Source of the DNA: Burkholderia anthina
GTDB taxonomy: Bacteria; Pseudomonadota; Gammaproteobacteria; Burkholderiales; Burkholderiaceae
Assembly (NCBI RefSeq): GCF_001547525.1
Contig: NZ_CM003768.1
Coordinates: 3,038,001-3,102,000 of the forward strand
Direction of reading: 5' to 3'
DNA length: 64,000 bases
Part shown: positions 60,682-64,000 of the stretch, one piece after another
Numbering within the stretch: position 1 is the first letter of the stretch
Layout: each line of letters opens with the position of its first letter
Notes under the pieces: model-generated
Databases searched by the model: none
What the model saw: the letters and a program-made list of their open reading frames with translations, nothing else
What the model was told of the DNA's origin: nothing
Made by a program: the position numbers and the translations under genes

Positions 60682-63361
60682 TCGATTTCCCCAGAAACTT
60701 GACGACGACGTCGTGCGGCACGTGGCTCTGCGTGAGCCCCGTCTCGCCGGCCGCGTTGGTGACGCCCTCCGAGATCAGCTTGCCGTTCGAGAACATCTGG
60801 TACCGCGTGTTCGCGACCGGAATGTCGGTGCCGGCCCAGTGCGCGATGAACGCCTGGTCGTAGTTGCCGCTGGAGTTCGGCAGCGTCGGCATCGTTTGCG
60901 ACAGGTGGGTGGGGCCGCTGAACGCATGCTGCGCGCCCTTGATGTCGATCTTGCCGGGCGCGTGCACCTCGATGTTGCCGTCCGCGATGCGGATATAAGC
61001 GCCGCCGGACGTCAGCAGGATCTCCTTCGCCGCGGCGCCTTCGACCGATTGCGTGACGGCGAGCAGCTTCAGCGCCTTCTGCGCGGTCAGCTCGATGTTG
61101 TCCGCCTGCGCCTGCACTTCGACCTTGCCCTTGCCGGCGAACAGCTTCATCCCCGCGTTCTGCGCGAACAGGCTGATCCGGTCGAGGACACTGGCGATCA
61201 GCGATTTGCCGGCGGCGACGTGCGTGCTTTGCCCGCTGACGAGGTTGATGTGCTGGTCCGCGGCAAATTGCGCGGATTGCTGCGTGGACAGCCCGATGCC
61301 GGCCGGGCTGCCGAACAGCATCACGGGCTCCTTGAACGCATTGGCCGAGCCGGTTCCGCCTCCTGCGGTCCTGCCGCCGGCGCTGCTGCCGCTCACGCTG
61401 TGCTGCGTCGCATCGCTGAACTGCTTCAGCGCCGTGTGGCCGGCGTCGAGCGACGCCGCCTGATGCTGCGTACTGATCTCCGACATCGCCTCCATCAGGC
61501 CTTCCGCCCGGACGAGCTGCTGTTGCGTTTCCTGAACGTCGAGCGGCTGGCTTGCCGCCTGCTTCGGATGCGTCGTCACATACAGCCCGCGGTTCGCGCG
61601 CACCGCGCCGTATGCGTCGGAACGCAGGTCGAAGCCGCTGCCGAGATAGCTGCCGCGGTTATTGCCCGTGTGGTCGATCAGGTAGCCGAGGTGCAGGTGC
61701 GTGTTGGCCTGGCTGCTGTACAGGTGCACGCGGTTCTGTGCGGTCGCGTCGTCGAGCACCAGCTGGTTGTAGCCGGCGCCCGCATATTCCTTTGACCGGT
61801 ATCCGGACAGGAGCCCGTTGCTGTGCCATTGCGGACGCGTCGCGCCGTTGTACACCTTGCCGACGATGATCGGTCGATCGCAGTCGCCGCCGACGAAGTC
61901 GACCAGCACTTCCTCGCCACTGCGGTGCGGGTGAACGGCACCGTAGCCGTTGCCCGAATCCGACGCCGTGGCGCGCAGCCAGCACGACGCCTTTTCGTCG
62001 CCGTCGTTCACGCGGTCCCAGTGGAATCGGACCTTGACCCGGTTGAGCTCGTCCGTGTGAACCTCTTCGCCCTGCGGGGCGACGACGATCGCCGACTGCA
62101 GGTGCATCGGCGGCTTCGCATGCTCGAACGGGCTGCGGAACGGCACCGTCGTGCGCTGCGCTTCGATGCGGATCTGAAAGAAGCCCTCGCTTCCGTCGGG
62201 ATGACGCACGCGCGACAGGTCGGTATCGGTTGCCTGCATGAGGCGGCCGATCTCGGCCTGCAGGCTGTGCGGGAAAACGGCCGACTCGTCGGCCACGGGC
62301 AGGTTGTTGACGATGACCCACGTCGTCTCGATCACGGCGAATTCGCGTTGACCGGCATCGTCCTTGTCGTGTTCGGGATGATCGGCGAACTCGAACGTGC
62401 GTCCCGCATCCATGCGTCGCACGCCGCCGACACCGTGAAAGCGCTTGGCGTGCGATTCCTGTTCCTCCATCCAGATCTTCGACAGATGGTCGCCGCGCGA
62501 CTGTTCGGGATACGTGTAAGCACCCGTGTATTCGTAGACTTCGAGTTGCCCCGGCAGGTCGCCCTGGTTCGCGATCGTCGGCGTGTGAGTGGCCTTCGGA
62601 TTCGACGCGGTGGGCGGCTGCTTGTAGTCGAACGTGCGGGTAGTGCGCGCGACGCTTCGCAGCGTGCGCGTACCGGCGAACTGGACGAGCGTGTCGGCTT
62701 CGTCGCCCGCGCCCGCGTGATGAAAGCGCACGGTTCGCGGCGACAGCGCGGGCAATGCATCGAGGCGATCGACGATGACGAGCCGGTGCGACTTGCCGTC
62801 GTCGTCCTGTTCCCAGAAACCGTACAGGCCTTCCGATTCCATCAGGCGATGGACGAAATTCCAGTCGTCCTCGTATTGCATGCAGAACGAGCGCGACGGC
62901 AGCGGCTGGTAGAGCTTGAACGTGAAGCGGCCCTTGGCCTGCGGGTGCTGGTTCAGCACGTCGGCGATGATGTCGTCTGCCGACCGGTCCTGCCAGATGC
63001 GCTGATCGCGGCGGAACTTCAGGAAGTGCAGGAACGACGCAAAAACGACCTGATAGTGCGTGAGGCCGCTGTCCGATCCGAGCCGGCGGACCGCATGCAC
63101 GTAGCCGTGGTGTGGCGCGTACGATTGGTCGGCCTGCTGGATCCACAGCGTGACCGGCTGCGCGATCAGTTTCTTGAGTTCGACGTCGTCGGATACCGAC
63201 ACGGTATCGACGGTGAACTCGAAATGGCGTCCGAGCCGCGACCGGCCCGTGACCCGCTGCGGCAACAGGACGTCAGGGCCGAGCGGGGTATCCAGCTTGA
63301 CGAGGCGCTGGTGCTGGACCGGTCCGGCCAGCAACGCGCTTCTTGACGCTTGCGAATTCAT
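60674..63361 (-). CDS. vgrG: Type VI secretion spike protein VgrG with C-terminal transthyretin-like tail, 895 aa
   Basis: The gp27-like domain (about residues 20-380: VTGRSRLGRHFEFTVDTVSV, SFCMQYEDDWNFVHRLMESE) is followed by a gp5-like OB fold (VVAPQGEEVHTDELNRVKVR, HPHRSGEEVLVDFVGGDCDR), a DUF2345 region (AHFAADQHINLVSGQSTHV-like beta-helix) and a final transthyretin-like domain (YQMFSNGKLISEGVTNAAGE). In other bacteria such a tail recruits an effector. The ATG at 63361 is preferred over the GTG at 63364. The downstream overlapping gene is the likely cargo. Confidence 0.93.
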   Translation of the reverse strand: MNSQASRSALLAGPVQHQRLVKLDTPLGPDVLLPQRVTGRSRLGRHFEFTVDTVSVSDDVELKKLIAQPVTLWIQQADQSYAPHHGYVHAVRRLGSDSGLTHYQVVFASFLHFLKFRRDQRIWQDRSADDIIADVLNQHPQAKGRFTFKLYQPLPSRSFCMQYEDDWNFVHRLMESEGLYGFWEQDDDGKSHRLVIVDRLDALPALSPRTVRFHHAGAGDEADTLVQFAGTRTLRSVARTTRTFDYKQPPTASNPKATHTPTIANQGDLPGQLEVYEYTGAYTYPEQSRGDHLSKIWMEEQESHAKRFHGVGGVRRMDAGRTFEFADHPEHDKDDAGQREFAVIETTWVIVNNLPVADESAVFPHSLQAEIGRLMQATDTDLSRVRHPDGSEGFFQIRIEAQRTTVPFRSPFEHAKPPMHLQSAIVVAPQGEEVHTDELNRVKVRFHWDRVNDGDEKASCWLRATASDSGNGYGAVHPHRSGEEVLVDFVGGDCDRPIIVGKVYNGATRPQWHSNGLLSGYRSKEYAGAGYNQLVLDDATAQNRVHLYSSQANTHLHLGYLIDHTGNNRGSYLGSGFDLRSDAYGAVRANRGLYVTTHPKQAASQPLDVQETQQQLVRAEGLMEAMSEISTQHQAASLDAGHTALKQFSDATQHSVSGSSAGGRTAGGGTGSANAFKEPVMLFGSPAGIGLSTQQSAQFAADQHINLVSGQSTHVAAGKSLIASVLDRISLFAQNAGMKLFAGKGKVEVQAQADNIELTAQKALKLLAVTQSVEGAAAKEILLTSGGAYIRIADGNIEVHAPGKIDIKGAQHAFSGPTHLSQTMPTLPNSSGNYDQAFIAHWAGTDIPVANTRYQMFSNGKLISEGVTNAAGETGLTQSHVPHDVVVKFLGKSNG

Positions 63362-63481
63362 CACCAGGGCTCGCTTTGTTGTGCTGTTTTGCTGGTTCGC
63401 ACGCTCTCTCGTGCGGAATCCGGTAATTGTATGAGATAAACGGTTTTATCTCGAATTTGCGGGCCGGCCGCGCCCGGCCGT
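63362..63481. other. Gap between moaC and vgrG
   Basis: About 120 bases containing the AT-rich ATTGTATGAGATAAACGG near 63426-63445, a possible part of the vgrG promoter. No gene found. Confidence 0.35.
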
Positions 63482-63970
63482 TCAGCCCGCCGCGTCTTCC
63501 GCCTTCCAATCCCCCGACTTCCCGCCGCGTTTCTCCCGCACGCTCACGTCGGTGATCACCATTCCGCGATCGACGGCCTTGCACATGTCGTAGACGGTCA
63601 GCAGCCCGACCTGGACGGCCGTCAGCGCTTCCATCTCGACGCCGGTCCGGCCGAACGTCTCGACCTGCACGACGCAATGCACGGCCGGCAGCGCGTCGTC
63701 GAGTTCGAAGTCGACGGCCACGCGCGTGAGCGCGAGCGGGTGGCACAGCGGGATGAGGTCGGCCGTGCGTTTGGCACCCTGGATCGCCGCGATGCGCGCG
63801 ACGCCGAGCACGTCGCCTTTCTTCGCCTTGCCGTCGCGGATCAGCGCGAACGTGGCCGGCAGCATCCGGATCGTGCCCCGCGCGATCGCGATGCGCCGGG
63901 TTTCCTGCTTGTCGCCGACGTCGACCATGTGCGCATGGCCGGCGGCATCGAAATGGGTGAGTCCTGACAT
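63482..63970 (-). CDS. moaC: Cyclic pyranopterin monophosphate synthase MoaC, 162 aa
   Basis: Acts after MoaA in molybdenum cofactor biosynthesis to form cyclic pyranopterin monophosphate. Family blocks are [40 protein letters not shown] and [20 protein letters not shown], containing the active-site His, Asp and Lys residues. Length is standard. It starts at the ATG at 63970. A GGAAGA lies upstream. No other moa genes are visible within the window. Confidence 0.97.
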   Translation of the reverse strand: MSGLTHFDAAGHAHMVDVGDKQETRRIAIARGTIRMLPATFALIRDGKAKKGDVLGVARIAAIQGAKRTADLIPLCHPLALTRVAVDFELDDALPAVHCVVQVETFGRTGVEMEALTAVQVGLLTVYDMCKAVDRGMVITDVSVREKRGGKSGDWKAEDAAG

Positions 63971-64000
63971 GTCTTCCTCTTGTGAGAACGGAGTGCGCGC

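Noticed and set aside
60551..61795. A 414-codon plus-strand frame
   Set aside because: Antisense to vgrG and the effector gene. Low-complexity translation, no motif.

Overview
The window is high-GC (mostly mid-60s % by eye) and carries the chromosomal gene order of the Burkholderia cepacia complex: miaB-phoH-ybeY-corC, glpR/glpD/glpK/glpF, recA-recX, sucC-sucD-terC-pilA-pglL and moaC. Genes are densely packed on both strands, Shine-Dalgarno sites are mostly clear, and I see no insertion sequence, prophage, CRISPR array or rRNA operon. It reads as a chromosome 1 segment of a Burkholderia species, mostly core genome with a few accessory islands. The species cannot be fixed from this reading.

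Layout. 1-5.0 kb: RNA-modification/maturation cluster miaB-phoH-ybeY, a ChaC-like gene, a mini-lipoprotein and the 5' end of corC, all on the minus strand. 5-10 kb: LysR regulator divergent from an MFS exporter, an XRE-cupin regulator, an FMN riboswitch driving ribB, and a HAD phosphatase. 10.2-17.2 kb: a catabolic island resembling rhizopine/methyl-inositol degradation (MocA/IolG-like dehydrogenase, two TIM-barrel isomerase-like proteins, a LacI regulator, and a MocD/E/F-like desaturase-fold oxygenase, Rieske ferredoxin and ferredoxin reductase). Two near-identical inverted 22-bp sites tie its two halves together. 17.3-23.1 kb: glycerol regulon glpF, glpK, glpD and glpR, with two small genes inserted. 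23.3-31.7 kb: gamma-glutamyltransferase, ferritin-like protein, flavin split-barrel protein, RhlE helicase, two multihaem cytochromes c and a CopD-like protein. 31.8-43.1 kb: galactonate dehydratase with a divergent GntR regulator that apparently lacks a normal start codon, small metal-binding proteins, a very large class A penicillin-binding protein, LysR regulators, an orphan PAAR protein, and a cupin/DJ-1/GlxA group. 43.2-47.7 kb: a CAU-anticodon tRNA, an MHS transporter and a TctD/TctE-like two-component system. 47.8-56.2 kb: recA (LexA box)-recX, a DUF2889 gene, sucCD, terC, and pilA with its probable O-oligosaccharyltransferase pglL. 56.7-63.4 kb: a type VI secretion VgrG island with an unassigned candidate effector and two tandem paralogous candidate immunity beta-propellers. 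63.5-64 kb: moaC.

How genes work together. The glp genes import, phosphorylate and oxidise glycerol under a DeoR-type repressor. recA and recX overlap by one base and share a LexA-controlled promoter. sucC and sucD form succinyl-CoA ligase. The moc/iol-like island could O-demethylate a methylated cyclitol with the three-component oxygenase and then process the polyol by dehydrogenation and isomerisation. The VgrG protein ends in a transthyretin-like tail likely to carry the overlapping downstream effector, with the two propellers protecting the producer. The most promising candidates for undescribed biology are the moc-like island with its shared operator and the VgrG-linked effector/double-immunity module.
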